The position numbers were made by a program, and so were the translations under genes. Under the pieces are notes generated by a model that saw only the letters and a list, made by a program, of their open reading frames with translations, was not told the origin of the DNA and did not search any database. Below are positions 26,015 to 34,388 of a stretch of DNA of 64,000 bases, piece after piece. Numbering within the stretch: position 1 is the stretch's first letter; each line of letters begins with the position of its first letter. Location: assembly GCA_018434245.1 (NCBI GenBank), contig JAHDPQ010000113.1:1-64000 (forward strand). The letters run 5' to 3'. The DNA is from Oscillospiraceae bacterium (lineage in GTDB: Bacteria; Bacillota; Clostridia; Oscillospirales; Ruminococcaceae).

Positions 26015-26812
26015 TTAAAACATAAAATCAGGAATTTCTTGAGAAAAGCGCACCGAAGCTTCTTTAAGAGTTCGCTCAATCTCTCTTGCCTTCTGTTCCT
26101 CATACCGGTACACCGGAATCGCGACGCTCAAAGCGGCCACCACCGTTTTTTCTTGGTAAAGGGGGATGGCAATGCAGCGAATAGAATCGTTAGATTCCTC
26201 GTTCTCGTACATAAAAATATCCGAAGAGCAAATCTGCCGGTACAGTTCGTCAAAGCAGTTGATTGTGTTGGCTGTCAGCGGCTTGAGGCCCTCGGGATAC
26301 AGTGCCTTAAGCTCCTCAAATGTAAATTGCTTCAGCAGCGCCTTTCCTATAGCAGTGCCGTATGCAGGCATCCGCTTGCCAATTTTGGAAAACATGCGAA
26401 TGGGGTTGGTGGAATCTGCCTTTGCAAGATAAAGAACATCTCCATGATCTAAGACTCCAAAATGGCAAGTTTCGTCACATTTTTCTACAACCTCATTAAT
26501 AATATCCATGATCGCGTTATAGGCATGGGAGTTTTGGATCCGACTTCCAATTTCAAACAGCCGTAGTCCAAGTGAATATGTTTGAGTCTTTTTGTCGAAG
26601 TTCAGGTACTTTTTTTCCCTCAAGGTGTGAATAATGGGAAACAATGTGCTGGGAGAAATCCCTAGAGCACGCGAAATTTCCGACAAGCTATAGCTGCGAT
26701 CCCCTGCAGATATAAACTCTAGGATAGAAAGTGTCCTAAGGGTAGGTTTATGTTCTGTATTTGATGACAATTCTCTATCACTCTTTCCTATATACGAATT
26801 TTCTTTCATCAT
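26015..26812 (-). CDS. IclR family transcriptional regulator
   Basis: 265 residues if started at the ATG-ATG pair (26812). An N-terminal winged helix-turn-helix (YSLSEISRALGISPSTLFPI, about 40-60) precedes an IclR effector domain with CHFGVLDHGDVLYLAK and MPAYGTAIGKALL. The -10 box ends only 8 nt upstream, so the mRNA would be leaderless at this ATG; a TTG further in (GAATTG after GGAAAG) is an alternative start. It is divergent from dgoA-kdgK and upstream of dgoD, so it probably controls both arms in response to a pathway metabolite. Confidence 0.88.
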   Translation of the reverse strand: MMKENSYIGKSDRELSSNTEHKPTLRTLSILEFISAGDRSYSLSEISRALGISPSTLFPIIHTLREKKYLNFDKKTQTYSLGLRLFEIGSRIQNSHAYNAIMDIINEVVEKCDETCHFGVLDHGDVLYLAKADSTNPIRMFSKIGKRMPAYGTAIGKALLKQFTFEELKALYPEGLKPLTANTINCFDELYRQICSSDIFMYENEESNDSIRCIAIPLYQEKTVVAALSVAIPVYRYEEQKAREIERTLKEASVRFSQEIPDFMF

Positions 26813-26819
26813 TACGAAT

Positions 26820-26848
26820 ATTATAGCAATATATCTTTTTATCGTCAA
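26820..26848 (-). promoter_or_regulatory. Promoter of iclR-dgoD-TRAP operon
   Basis: -35 TTGACG (26848-26843) and -10 TATAAT (26825-26820) with a 17-bp spacer. Predicted +1 is 26813, next to the ATG at 26812. Confidence 0.8.
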
Positions 26849-26933
26849 TTGGTTTTATTGCATAATAATCTAGGCGAATAATTGTTAAGGTAAACAAATT
26901 CAGTGGTATTTTAATAAAAAATCAAGATGTGTA

Positions 26934-26961
26934 TTGACAAATCCAAAAAAATCATTACAAT
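26934..26961 (+). promoter_or_regulatory. Promoter of dgoA-kdgK
   Basis: -35 TTGACA (26934-26939) and -10 TACAAT (26956-26961) with a 16-bp spacer. The leader to the ATG at 27111 is about 140 nt and AT-rich. Confidence 0.65.
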
Positions 26962-27110
26962 TATATTCGTATATGCGATTTCTCTTTCATCTATTCGAAA
27001 GCATTTCATTAACATAACCTTGGTGCCTAATTTTTTTCTTACTTAACAATTTGGCATGGGGTGAGAAATTCTCTGTTATAGAAGAGCCAACAGAACAGGG
27101 GGAATTATCT

Positions 27111-27764
27111 ATGAGAGAAGCGGTTATTCACCGCATTTTAAACAAAAAGCTGATCGCAATTGTGCGTGGAATTCGGAATAGGGAACAGTGTCTGGCTCTT
27201 GCCGGAGCTATTTTGGATGGTGGGATTGACCTTTTGGAGATTACATTTGATCAATCTGCACCAGAAAACTTTTCCGATACTCTTAATGCAATTACGGCAG
27301 TTAACCAGCACTTTGAAGGACGAATCTGTGTCGGAGCCGGCACAGTGATGACACCGGAACAGGTGAAGCTTGCGGCAGACGCAGGAGCCAAGTACATGAT
27401 TTCTCCAAATGTAAATGCAGATGTCATTGAGGCAACGCGCTCAATGGGGCTGGTATCCATGCCGGGAGCCATGTCGCCAAGTGAGATTGCGGCTGCACAC
27501 GGGGCAGGAGCGGATTTTGTGAAGCTCTTTCCAGCAGGGGTACTGGGATGTGACTATGTCAGAGCCGTACGGGCACCCCTTAGCCAAATTAGAATTTTGG
27601 CAGTTGGCGGGGTTAATCCCGGTAATATCCCGGATTTTCTGGCAGCAGGCTGCCTGGGCTTTGGGATTGGCGGAAACCTGGTAAACAAGCAGTGGGTCGA
27701 AGCTGGCGAGTTTGATAAAATTACTGAGGTTGCAAAGCAATTTTGCAGTGCAGTGGGCAGATAG
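27111..27764 (+). CDS. dgoA: KDPG/KDPGal aldolase
   Basis: 217 residues from ATG 27111, after AGGGGG. Class I aldolase cleaving 2-keto-3-deoxy-6-phosphogalactonate or -gluconate to pyruvate and glyceraldehyde-3-phosphate. Visible residues are the Glu43 in LLEITF, the GAGT phosphate loop at 75-78 and the Schiff-base Lys138 in FVKLFPA. Length is standard. It heads a two-gene operon with kdgK, divergent from iclR-dgoD. The substrate preference (galacto or gluco) cannot be told from sequence; dgoD next door suggests galacto. Confidence 0.9.
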   Translation: MREAVIHRILNKKLIAIVRGIRNREQCLALAGAILDGGIDLLEITFDQSAPENFSDTLNAITAVNQHFEGRICVGAGTVMTPEQVKLAADAGAKYMISPNVNADVIEATRSMGLVSMPGAMSPSEIAAAHGAGADFVKLFPAGVLGCDYVRAVRAPLSQIRILAVGGVNPGNIPDFLAAGCLGFGIGGNLVNKQWVEAGEFDKITEVAKQFCSAVGR

Positions 27765-27777
27765 GAGAATGTTTTAA

Positions 27778-28800
27778 ATGGGAAAAGTTGTAACATTCGG
27801 CGAAATTATGATGCGCTTAAACCCGCCGGGTTATTTGCGCTTTGTTCAATCCAATACATTTGAAGCAACTTACGCAGGCGGAGAAGCAAATGTCGCCATA
27901 TCCTGTGCAAATTACGGACTGGATGTTGCTTTTGTCACAAAGGTTCCGGCACAGGAAATCGGCCAGTGTGCCATTAATGCGATGCGCCACTTTGGCGTGG
28001 ACACTTCTAACATAAAACGAGGTGGCGATCGCCTTGGTATCTACTTTGTTGAGAAGGGTGCTTCCCAACGCGCATCAAAAGTCATTTACGATCGTGCAGA
28101 CTCTGCCATTGCATTGGCGAGCAAAAACGATTTTGATTGGAAGGAAATCTTGGCTGGGGCAACTTGGTTCCATTTCACGGGTATTACCCCGGCGCTGGGC
28201 GGCGAGCTACCGGAAATCTGCCTTGACGCTGTCAAGACAGCAAAAGAGCTTGGTGTAAAGGTTAGTTGTGATCTCAATTACCGCAATAAGCTGTGGAGTA
28301 AAGAGGAAGCTGGCAGAGTAATGGCTACACTGATGCCTTATGTGGACGTTTGCATCGCTAACGAAGAAGATGCCGCAGATGTTTTTGGTATTCATGCATT
28401 GGATACAGATGTCAGTAGCGGCAAATTGTCCCACGATGGGTATATTAGTGTTGCTGAGCAACTGTGCAAGCGCTTCCAGTGTGAAAAAGTTGCCATTACG
28501 CTTCGTGGCAGCATCTCCGCAAGTGATAATAACTGGGCCGGAATGCTCTACGACGGCAAGGAGGCATATTTCTCCAACTCCTATTCCATCCGAATTGTCG
28601 ATCGGGTCGGCGGTGGAGATTCGTTTGGAGGCGCGCTCATCTACTCCCTGATCAGCGGATACGATTGTCAGAAAGCGATCGATTATGCGGTGGCCGCCTC
28701 TTGCCTGAAACACACCATTGAACATGATTTCAACCTAATGTCCGTTCAGGAAGTAGAATCCCTTGCAGCCGGGAATGCATCCGGTAGAGTGCAAAGGTAG
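27778..28800 (+). CDS. kdgK: 2-keto-3-deoxy-sugar-acid kinase (PfkB family)
   Basis: 340 residues. PfkB kinase beginning VVTFGEIMMRLNPPG; GGEANVAIS (34-42) is the N-terminal ribokinase signature and DRVGGGDSFGG (275-285) the C-terminal one, with catalytic Asp281. KDG kinases of this type phosphorylate 2-keto-3-deoxygluconate. Here it most likely phosphorylates the DgoD product, replacing the unrelated DgoK of E. coli. It starts 13 bp after dgoA, with GGAG upstream. Confidence 0.88.
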   Translation: MGKVVTFGEIMMRLNPPGYLRFVQSNTFEATYAGGEANVAISCANYGLDVAFVTKVPAQEIGQCAINAMRHFGVDTSNIKRGGDRLGIYFVEKGASQRASKVIYDRADSAIALASKNDFDWKEILAGATWFHFTGITPALGGELPEICLDAVKTAKELGVKVSCDLNYRNKLWSKEEAGRVMATLMPYVDVCIANEEDAADVFGIHALDTDVSSGKLSHDGYISVAEQLCKRFQCEKVAITLRGSISASDNNWAGMLYDGKEAYFSNSYSIRIVDRVGGGDSFGGALIYSLISGYDCQKAIDYAVAASCLKHTIEHDFNLMSVQEVESLAAGNASGRVQR

Positions 28801-28824
28801 TTTTCATACTCCTTAGATTTTAAA

Positions 28825-28880
28825 TAAGCCTCCAATGTGTGCTTTTCTCTGCACTACATTGGAGGCTTATCCTTCTTTGG
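28825..28880 (+). terminator. Terminator after kdgK
   Basis: Perfect 14-base arms TAAGCCTCCAATGT (28825-28838) and the complement (28856-28869) enclose a smaller GTGC/GCAC pair. The T-tract is interrupted (TCCTTCTTT). Confidence 0.75.
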
Positions 28881-29038
28881 CTATATTATCTCAGGCTGCA
28901 AGGCTCGGTACCGATCACCCATAGCCAACTCAAACAGGAAGTATCGTATACGCCATAAATTATTTGGTATGCGCCAAAGAAAAGCCCTGTGAACAAGCAC
29001 CTCCATATGAGGCACCTGCTTCACTTAAATTAAAAGGT

Positions 29039-29902
29039 TTATTTTGACTGCCGCTGGATTGAGAAGTGGCAAGTGGAAGAAGAATCGGAGCCTTGCCTCC
29101 CCTCTTCTTCCTGTACTTTTTGCTGCTGCCGTTGCTCGGGAGCATAGCGGAAGTTAAACTCCGTCATGTTTCGCCAATACCATTTGGGCATCATCCCCTG
29201 CCGCAGCTTGTGGTTGCGGCGCTGCGAAATGGCAACGGCATCGTAAAACTGCCGCCACATCTGGCGGAACTCATGTTCTCGGGTGGAAACATCGGGAACC
29301 TCCAGCTCATCCGTCTCCACCAGGTACCAGCCCCGGCCGTCATATACTCCGGCCATTGCGTGCTGGGTGTCGTGGAGAAGAAAGGGCTGGATGGAAAAGC
29401 GGTCGGCAAAATGGGGCATCAGCAGGGGGACCAAGCTGTTCTTTGGAGCAATAGAGGCATAATAGACTCCATTTTCCATCTCGGAAAAGCGGGTAAACCC
29501 CTGAACCCGTTGCTCTTCCCGGGTGATGTTGCGGTACAGGTATTCCACCGCCAGCACATCGGGATGGGTCAGGGAGTTGTAGATGCGCCGTCCCAGATCA
29601 AACCCCGCCCGAAGATACCGGTACAGGGCGGTGTCCTTGTCCTCCTCTCCCGACCAGAAGCATACCTCCACCCTCTGTAGGGCGGCGCTGCCTATCTTTT
29701 TAAGGATGCCGGCCTCCACCCGGCGGGCTTTTTCGGCATCGGTAGGCAGGAAGATTTCCTCCTGTCCCCACCCCATCTGAAGCTCCTCCCGGGCGGTGAT
29801 GGCCTTCACCTCTACGGGGTGGGCGTATGCTTCAAATACAGCGGTGAGCAGCCCGTCAAAGGTACCGTCGTACCGGTAAATTACAGCTGGCCCGTTAGAC
29901 AT
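29039..29902 (-). CDS. TIGR03915-like putative DNA metabolism protein
   Basis: 287 residues. The start YRYDGTFDGLLTAVFEAY and the later HDTQHAMAGVYDGRGWYLVE (about 198-217) are typical of the family always found next to the TIGR03916 radical-SAM protein. The family has been annotated as putative DNA metabolism or repair, with no proven activity. The Gln-rich, low-complexity C-terminus (about 255-287) is probably disordered. It overlaps the radical-SAM gene by 22 bp. Confidence 0.85.
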   Translation of the reverse strand: MSNGPAVIYRYDGTFDGLLTAVFEAYAHPVEVKAITAREELQMGWGQEEIFLPTDAEKARRVEAGILKKIGSAALQRVEVCFWSGEEDKDTALYRYLRAGFDLGRRIYNSLTHPDVLAVEYLYRNITREEQRVQGFTRFSEMENGVYYASIAPKNSLVPLLMPHFADRFSIQPFLLHDTQHAMAGVYDGRGWYLVETDELEVPDVSTREHEFRQMWRQFYDAVAISQRRNHKLRQGMMPKWYWRNMTEFNFRYAPEQRQQQKVQEEEGRQGSDSSSTCHFSIQRQSK

Positions 29903-31200
29903 TTTACCACATCCTCCCTTCCGGTGAGCAGGGGTCTTCCCCCATCAAACAGGGAAAGCTGGGTCACCTCCGGCTCAAACAACAGCCCCTGCCTGCGTCG
30001 GGCTTCCAGGGTGAGGTTCCGGTAAATGCTCTCCCCATCAAAGTAAATCCCCGGCAGCATCTTCCCCGAACAGGTGACGAAGTACTGGGCTCGCTTCATC
30101 ACCACCCGAAGCTTGCGCAGGTCCTCAAAGCCTAGCCGGGCCTGACGGCGGGCCCGCAGAATCCGCTCCACCGACGTCACCCCCATCCCCGGCACCCGCA
30201 GCAGCTGAGCCCGGTCGGCGGTGTTCACCTCTACTGGAAAATAATCCAGATGAGAAAGCGCCCAGTTTTCCTTGGGGTCCAGCAAGGGGTCCAGATAGGG
30301 GTGGGCCTCGTCCAAAATTTCCTCCGCCCGGAAGCCGTAAAAGCGCAGCAGCCAATCGGCCTGATAGAGCCGATGCTCCCTCAACAAGGGTGGCGTGTAC
30401 CCCACTGGAGTCAATGCCGAATTCGCCACCGGAATATAGGCGGAGAAGAATATCCGCTTGTGTTTATACTTTTGGTATAGACTTTCCGTTAGCCGCATAA
30501 TTTGAAAATCTGTGTCGGGGGTAGCCCCAATCACCATTTGGGTGCTGGAACCGGCGGGAGCAAAGCGCGGCGCATGCTGATACCGCACCAGCTCGTGGCG
30601 GTTTTCCTCAATGCCGGTGGCGATGGCCGCCATGGGCCGAAAGATATTTTCCCGTGGTTTGTCAGGAGCCAGCCGGTTGAGGGAATCCTCGCTGGGCAGC
30701 TCTAAATTCACGCTGAGGCGGTCGGCCAGCAACCCCAGCCGGTGGATCAGCTCCCGGGAGCTGCCGGGGATGGCCTTGGCGTGAATATAGCCGCAAAATC
30801 CGTATTCCTGACGGAGCAGCCACAGGCATTCGATCATCTGCTCCATGGTGTAGTCGGGATTTTTCACCACACCGCTGGAAAGGAACAGGCCTTCGATGTA
30901 GTTGCGGCGATAAAAGCCGTAGGTGAGTTCCGCCAGCTCCCGGGGTGTAAAGGTGGTGCGCGGAACATCGGCGGTGCGCCGGTTGACACAGTAGGCGCAG
31001 TTGTAGGCGCAGTTGTTGGAAAGGAGCACCTTTAAAAGAGAGATGCAGCGGCCATCCGCCGCAAAGCTGTGGCAGATTCCCCCAGCCAGAGCATTGCCCA
31101 GTTTGCCCTTTTGTCCCCCGCGGTCCACCCCGCTGGAGGTGCAGGCCACATCGTATTTTGCCCCTTCCGTCAACAGCTCCAGCTTGGCTCCCAAGTCCAT
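29881..31200 (-). CDS. Putative DNA modification/repair radical-SAM protein (TIGR03916-like)
   Basis: 439 residues from ATG 31200. The radical-SAM cluster motif is CAYNCAYC (CxxxCxxC, near residue 68) and the C-terminus has a helix-hairpin-helix DNA-binding element LLRVPGMGVTSVERILRARR (about 330-349). A GTG nine codons upstream is in frame. A TATAAT at 31239-31234 would start transcription near 31227, which favours the ATG. With its overlapping partner it forms a conserved pair thought to act on DNA damage. The reaction is not known. Confidence 0.88.
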   Translation of the reverse strand: MDLGAKLELLTEGAKYDVACTSSGVDRGGQKGKLGNALAGGICHSFAADGRCISLLKVLLSNNCAYNCAYCVNRRTADVPRTTFTPRELAELTYGFYRRNYIEGLFLSSGVVKNPDYTMEQMIECLWLLRQEYGFCGYIHAKAIPGSSRELIHRLGLLADRLSVNLELPSEDSLNRLAPDKPRENIFRPMAAIATGIEENRHELVRYQHAPRFAPAGSSTQMVIGATPDTDFQIMRLTESLYQKYKHKRIFFSAYIPVANSALTPVGYTPPLLREHRLYQADWLLRFYGFRAEEILDEAHPYLDPLLDPKENWALSHLDYFPVEVNTADRAQLLRVPGMGVTSVERILRARRQARLGFEDLRKLRVVMKRAQYFVTCSGKMLPGIYFDGESIYRNLTLEARRRQGLLFEPEVTQLSLFDGGRPLLTGREDVVKCLTGQL

Positions 31201-31227
31201 AATTCCACCACCCTGCTGTATTTTCAC

Positions 31228-31406
31228 CTGCCAATTATATCACATTGAGTGTCGTAAGTAAACGTTTGTTTTGAATGTTTGTTTGTCTTGGCGATAGAAA
31301 AAATTGTTCAGCCTTCGTTTTCTCCCCTTTTCTAATACTTGTAGTAGTATATTCAGTTATTATACGAATAATCCGCCAGTTTTCCACCAATGGATGGTAG
31401 TACACA
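31228..31406. other. Promoter-side spacer of the radical-SAM pair
   Basis: AT-rich spacer. It holds a TATAAT (31239-31234, minus strand) that could be the -10 for the radical-SAM gene; no good -35 is seen. No gene recognised. Confidence 0.4.
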
Positions 31407-31444
31407 AAAAACAGCCCGGCCTTCTCTAAGGAAGACCGGGCCGT
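31407..31444 (-). terminator. Terminator of the U32 peptidase gene
   Basis: Arms CGGCCCGGTCTTCC and its partial complement (GAAGGCCGGGCTG) with a short loop, followed on the minus strand by a T-run (TTTTTTG). It lies 9 bp after the stop codon. Confidence 0.85.
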
Positions 31445-31452
31445 TTGCTATC

Positions 31453-32685
31453 CTAAGCCTCGCTATTTTTGCGCCGCAGCATGGAGCCGGGAGGACAAGG
31501 GATGGCGCAGGGAAGGCGCAGCTTCATCATGGGGTGGCAGGCCGCCTCCAACCGATTGCCCTCCTCATCCCGGATTTCCGTCACCGGAAGGGGAACCGGC
31601 AGGCCATCGGGCCGGAGCAACTCCAACGTCTCCCCGGGCAAAAAACGGTTGCGCCCGGTGCAGAGCAGCGTTCCGTCTTCCCAGCCGTCCACAGTGGCCA
31701 CCAGCTCCCAGTGACGAAGATAGCCCCCCCGAACCGTGTCCTGTCCGGGATAGTCGCCCAGGTAAAAGCCGGTGGAATAGGGGCGGTGGCTCACCTTTTC
31801 CGTCTCCTCCAGCAGGGCATCGGGAAGCACGAAGTGCTCCGGGTCCTGCTGCAGGAGATCCAATGCTTTTCGGTAAGCACCGGTGATGGTGGCCACATAG
31901 TAGGCTTTTTTGGCTCGTCCCTCAATTTTCAGGCTGTCCACTCCCGCTGCCGCCAGTTTATCCAGATGCTGGATCATCCGCATATCCCGGGAGTTGAGGA
32001 TATAGCTGTAGCCGTCCTCCTCGTAGATGGGGAAGTGCTGATCCGGCCGCTTGCTCTCGGTGAGAGCGTAGGTCCAGCGGCAGGGCTGGGCGCATTCTCC
32101 CCGGTTGGCGTCCCGTTCGGCCATGTAGTTGGACAGAACACACCGCCCCGATACCGAAACACACATGGCCCCGTGGACAAAGGCTTCAATCCCCAAATCG
32201 GAGGGGGTATCTGCCCGAATTTCGGCGATTTCCTCCAAGGTAAGCTCCCGGGCCAATACCACCCGGCTGGCCCCCAAATTGTAAAGCTCCCGGGCTGTCA
32301 ACTTGTTGACCACCCCAAACTGGGTGGAAACGTGAACCGGCAGATTGGGAGCGGTTCGCTTGGCCAGCATCATCACACCCAAGTCGGCGATGATGAGAGC
32401 ATCCACCCCGGCATCCCGGGCATCCCGGATAAAGGCGGGCAAGGCATCCACCTCCCGGCCTCTGGGCAGGGTGTTGCAGGTGAGGTAAAGCTTAACCCCC
32501 GCCTTGTGACATTGCCGGGCCGCCCGCTCCAACCCTTCCGGGTCAAAGTTGGCGGCCTTGGCCCGCATCCCAAAGGCCTTGGCCCCCAGATAAACTGCAT
32601 CGGCCCCATAGGCTATGGCAGCCGCAAGGCAGTCCTCATCTCCTGCGGGAGCCAACAGCTCGGGAACGGAACCCTTCCCCATCAT
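31453..32685 (-). CDS. Peptidase U32 family protein (TrhP/YrrO-like)
   Basis: 410 residues. The U32 signature is seen as EAFVHGAMCVSVSGRCVLSN near 168-187. Proteins of this group once called collagenases are now linked to tRNA U34 hydroxylation (TrhP) or rRNA modification (RlhA). The gene follows mltG with an ATGA overlap, as YrrO follows YrrL in Bacillus, which favours a TrhP-type role. Length is near the norm; a short C-terminal tail is present. Confidence 0.85.
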   Translation of the reverse strand: MMGKGSVPELLAPAGDEDCLAAAIAYGADAVYLGAKAFGMRAKAANFDPEGLERAARQCHKAGVKLYLTCNTLPRGREVDALPAFIRDARDAGVDALIIADLGVMMLAKRTAPNLPVHVSTQFGVVNKLTARELYNLGASRVVLARELTLEEIAEIRADTPSDLGIEAFVHGAMCVSVSGRCVLSNYMAERDANRGECAQPCRWTYALTESKRPDQHFPIYEEDGYSYILNSRDMRMIQHLDKLAAAGVDSLKIEGRAKKAYYVATITGAYRKALDLLQQDPEHFVLPDALLEETEKVSHRPYSTGFYLGDYPGQDTVRGGYLRHWELVATVDGWEDGTLLCTGRNRFLPGETLELLRPDGLPVPLPVTEIRDEEGNRLEAACHPMMKLRLPCAIPCPPGSMLRRKNSEA

Positions 32686-33944
32686 TGAGTATCAATTCCA
32701 TGGGCCTGCCCGCCCACCTGTTGAGCCGCCGCTACATTTCGATAGTGAGCGTCGGCGGTTTGGGCGTAGTAGAAGTCCATATTCTTATCGGTGACAAAGT
32801 AGTAGAAAGAGGTTTTTTCGGGATACAGGGCGGCCAGAATGGCGTCCATACCGGGGTTGCAGATGGGTCCCACCGGCAGGCCTTCCCGCACGTAGGTGTT
32901 GTAGGCATCGTACATGGACTGATTGGACATCTGGAGCAAGGGCTTGATGTTCTCTTCCACGTAAAAAATCGTGACGTCAGACTGAAGGTTGGGGTAGGTT
33001 CCCTTATCGTCCAGGCGGTTGTGGAACACCGAGCTGACCAGACGCATGTCGTCGCTCTCTCCCGCTTCCTTCTGAATGACGGAGGCCAGTGTGATGGCCT
33101 CATCGATGGTGAGGTTGAGGTCCTGCATCCGGTTTTTCAGGTCAGGGGTGATTTTATCGTTAAAGTTGCGCAAGAATTTGCGGGCTACGCTATCCACGTT
33201 TTCCCCTACAAAAAAGTCGTAGGTATCGGGAAAGATATAGCCCTCCAGCTTGTGGAACCGCAAGGGGTCATCCTCAATGGCGCCAAAGAACTCGTAGGCG
33301 TACTCCGCCTGATCCAGATAGTTCATGAATGCCTCGGCATTGCAGACCTTGGCCTTTTCCAGCTCAGTTGCGATTTCCAGCATGGTAACGCCTTCAATAA
33401 AGGTAAGGCGCACTACTTCCCGCTCGGTATAGCCGCTGGAAAGAGCCGCAATCAGCTCGTTATAGCTCATGTTGGAGTTAAAGGCATAGTCTCCCGGCAC
33501 AATGCTCTCGTTTTTGACATCTTTGAAGCCAAGATAAATCCGAAAGGTGAGAGGCTGATCCACCACCCCATCCTTTTTGAGGATTTTGGCAACTTCGGAG
33601 ATTTTGGCTCCCTTGGGAATGGTCACCTCAATAATCTCATCCTTTTGGTTAAGTCCAAACAGGTCGTAGGCGCTCTGCAGAATGAAAAGCGCCAGAAAGA
33701 TGCAGCCCACCACCGTGGCAATCACCATGATAATGGCCCGAAACCAGCGGTTCTGACTGCGGGGTCTTCTCTGCAGGGTCCCTCCTGGGGATGCAGGCTG
33801 TGCCGCCGGCTGTCTGGCCGCGGCGGTGCGCCTTGGTTGCTGGGAAAGATGGGCCCTCTGCCGCCCGGAATCGGGGGGGCGTCCATAACTGTTGGGCCCT
33901 GAGGAATAGGGTCGGCGATCCCTGGGGTTTTGACGGCTATCCAT
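32682..33944 (-). CDS. mltG: Endolytic transglycosylase MltG
   Basis: 420 residues from ATG 33944, after GGAGG. A long Pro/Arg/Gln-rich cytoplasmic tail (1-65) is followed by one transmembrane helix (about 70-92), a LysM-like part and the YceG catalytic domain. The catalytic-Glu region is SVIQKEAGESDDMRLVSSVF near 290-309. MltG cleaves nascent peptidoglycan glycan strands and ends their growth. The disordered N-terminus is longer than in E. coli but common in Clostridia. Confidence 0.92.
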   Translation of the reverse strand: MDSRQNPRDRRPYSSGPNSYGRPPDSGRQRAHLSQQPRRTAAARQPAAQPASPGGTLQRRPRSQNRWFRAIIMVIATVVGCIFLALFILQSAYDLFGLNQKDEIIEVTIPKGAKISEVAKILKKDGVVDQPLTFRIYLGFKDVKNESIVPGDYAFNSNMSYNELIAALSSGYTEREVVRLTFIEGVTMLEIATELEKAKVCNAEAFMNYLDQAEYAYEFFGAIEDDPLRFHKLEGYIFPDTYDFFVGENVDSVARKFLRNFNDKITPDLKNRMQDLNLTIDEAITLASVIQKEAGESDDMRLVSSVFHNRLDDKGTYPNLQSDVTIFYVEENIKPLLQMSNQSMYDAYNTYVREGLPVGPICNPGMDAILAALYPEKTSFYYFVTDKNMDFYYAQTADAHYRNVAAAQQVGGQAHGIDTQ

Positions 33945-34070
33945 ATTGGGTGATCCTCCAAAAAAAATGCTTCTGCCGATATTTTGCATTTCCGGCTATA
34001 CCTTTGAGCGAATTTTAGGCTTCTTTTTTTAAAAAAAGGTTTGCTTTTGTCTTTTTTTCATCGCCACTAC

Positions 34071-34100
34071 TTCACAAGGCTTTCCCAAAGCACATAGTAT
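34071..34100 (+). promoter_or_regulatory. Possible promoter of the Gly/Cys-rich peptide gene
   Basis: TTCACA (34071-34076) and TAGTAT (34095-34100) with an 18-bp spacer. Weak match to consensus, but well placed about 33 bp ahead of the ATG. Confidence 0.4.
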
Positions 34101-34132
34101 GTAGCATCCTAAGGAAAAGGAGTGACACTGGA

Positions 34133-34294
34133 ATGTTTAGAAATTGCTGTGGATGTAACGACGGTTGCGGCAGCGGCTGCGGTGGCGGCTGCGGTGGTGG
34201 CTGTGGTGGCGGCTTTGGCGGATTCGGCTTTGGCGGAAACTGCTGCTGGATCATCATCCTCATCCTCATTCTCATCTGCTGCTGCGGCTGCTAG
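34133..34294 (+). CDS. 53-residue Gly/Cys-rich membrane peptide
   Basis: Too short for most ORF calling. Residues 5-38 are almost only Gly and Cys with Phe, including repeated CGGG units, and carry 8 of the 12 cysteines. A hydrophobic segment WIIILILILI (39-48) precedes a CCCGC tail. AAGGAG lies 10-11 nt upstream and a strong terminator follows. Composition resembles small Clostridia proteins annotated as chorion class high-cysteine HCB protein, whose role is unknown. It stands alone on the plus strand between mltG and 5-FCL. A membrane-anchored, cysteine-rich surface or spore-associated peptide is plausible. Confidence 0.75.
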   Translation: MFRNCCGCNDGCGSGCGGGCGGGCGGGFGGFGFGGNCCWIIILILILICCCGC

Positions 34295-34332
34295 AAGCCC
34301 AGGTGTACATTACCGACGTTGAAAAGCTTCTG

Positions 34333-34363
34333 GAAGAACCCCCGCAAGGGGTTCTTCTTTTTG
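34333..34363 (+). terminator. Terminator after the Gly/Cys-rich peptide
   Basis: Ten-base arms GAAGAACCCC (34333-34342) and GGGGTTCTTC (34348-34357) with a five-base loop, then TTTTTG. Confidence 0.9.
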
Positions 34364-34388
34364 CCCAAAAAAAGAAGCAGAGGATTGG

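Larger units (their letters stand above)
26790..26974. promoter_or_regulatory. Repeated ATTCGTATAT-type operator candidates
   Basis: ATTCGTATAT occurs on the minus strand at 26799-26790 (inside the 5' end of iclR) and on the plus strand at 26965-26974 (just after the dgoA -10 box). ATTCGTA also sits at the iclR transcription start (26819-26813), and ATTCGAAA at 26993-27000. The copies lie at the start sites of both divergent promoters, as expected for repression by the IclR protein. Binding is inferred. Confidence 0.5.

Noticed and set aside
31390..33902. Long plus-strand frames opposite the U32 and mltG genes
   Set aside because: Antisense shadows of two well-identified genes.
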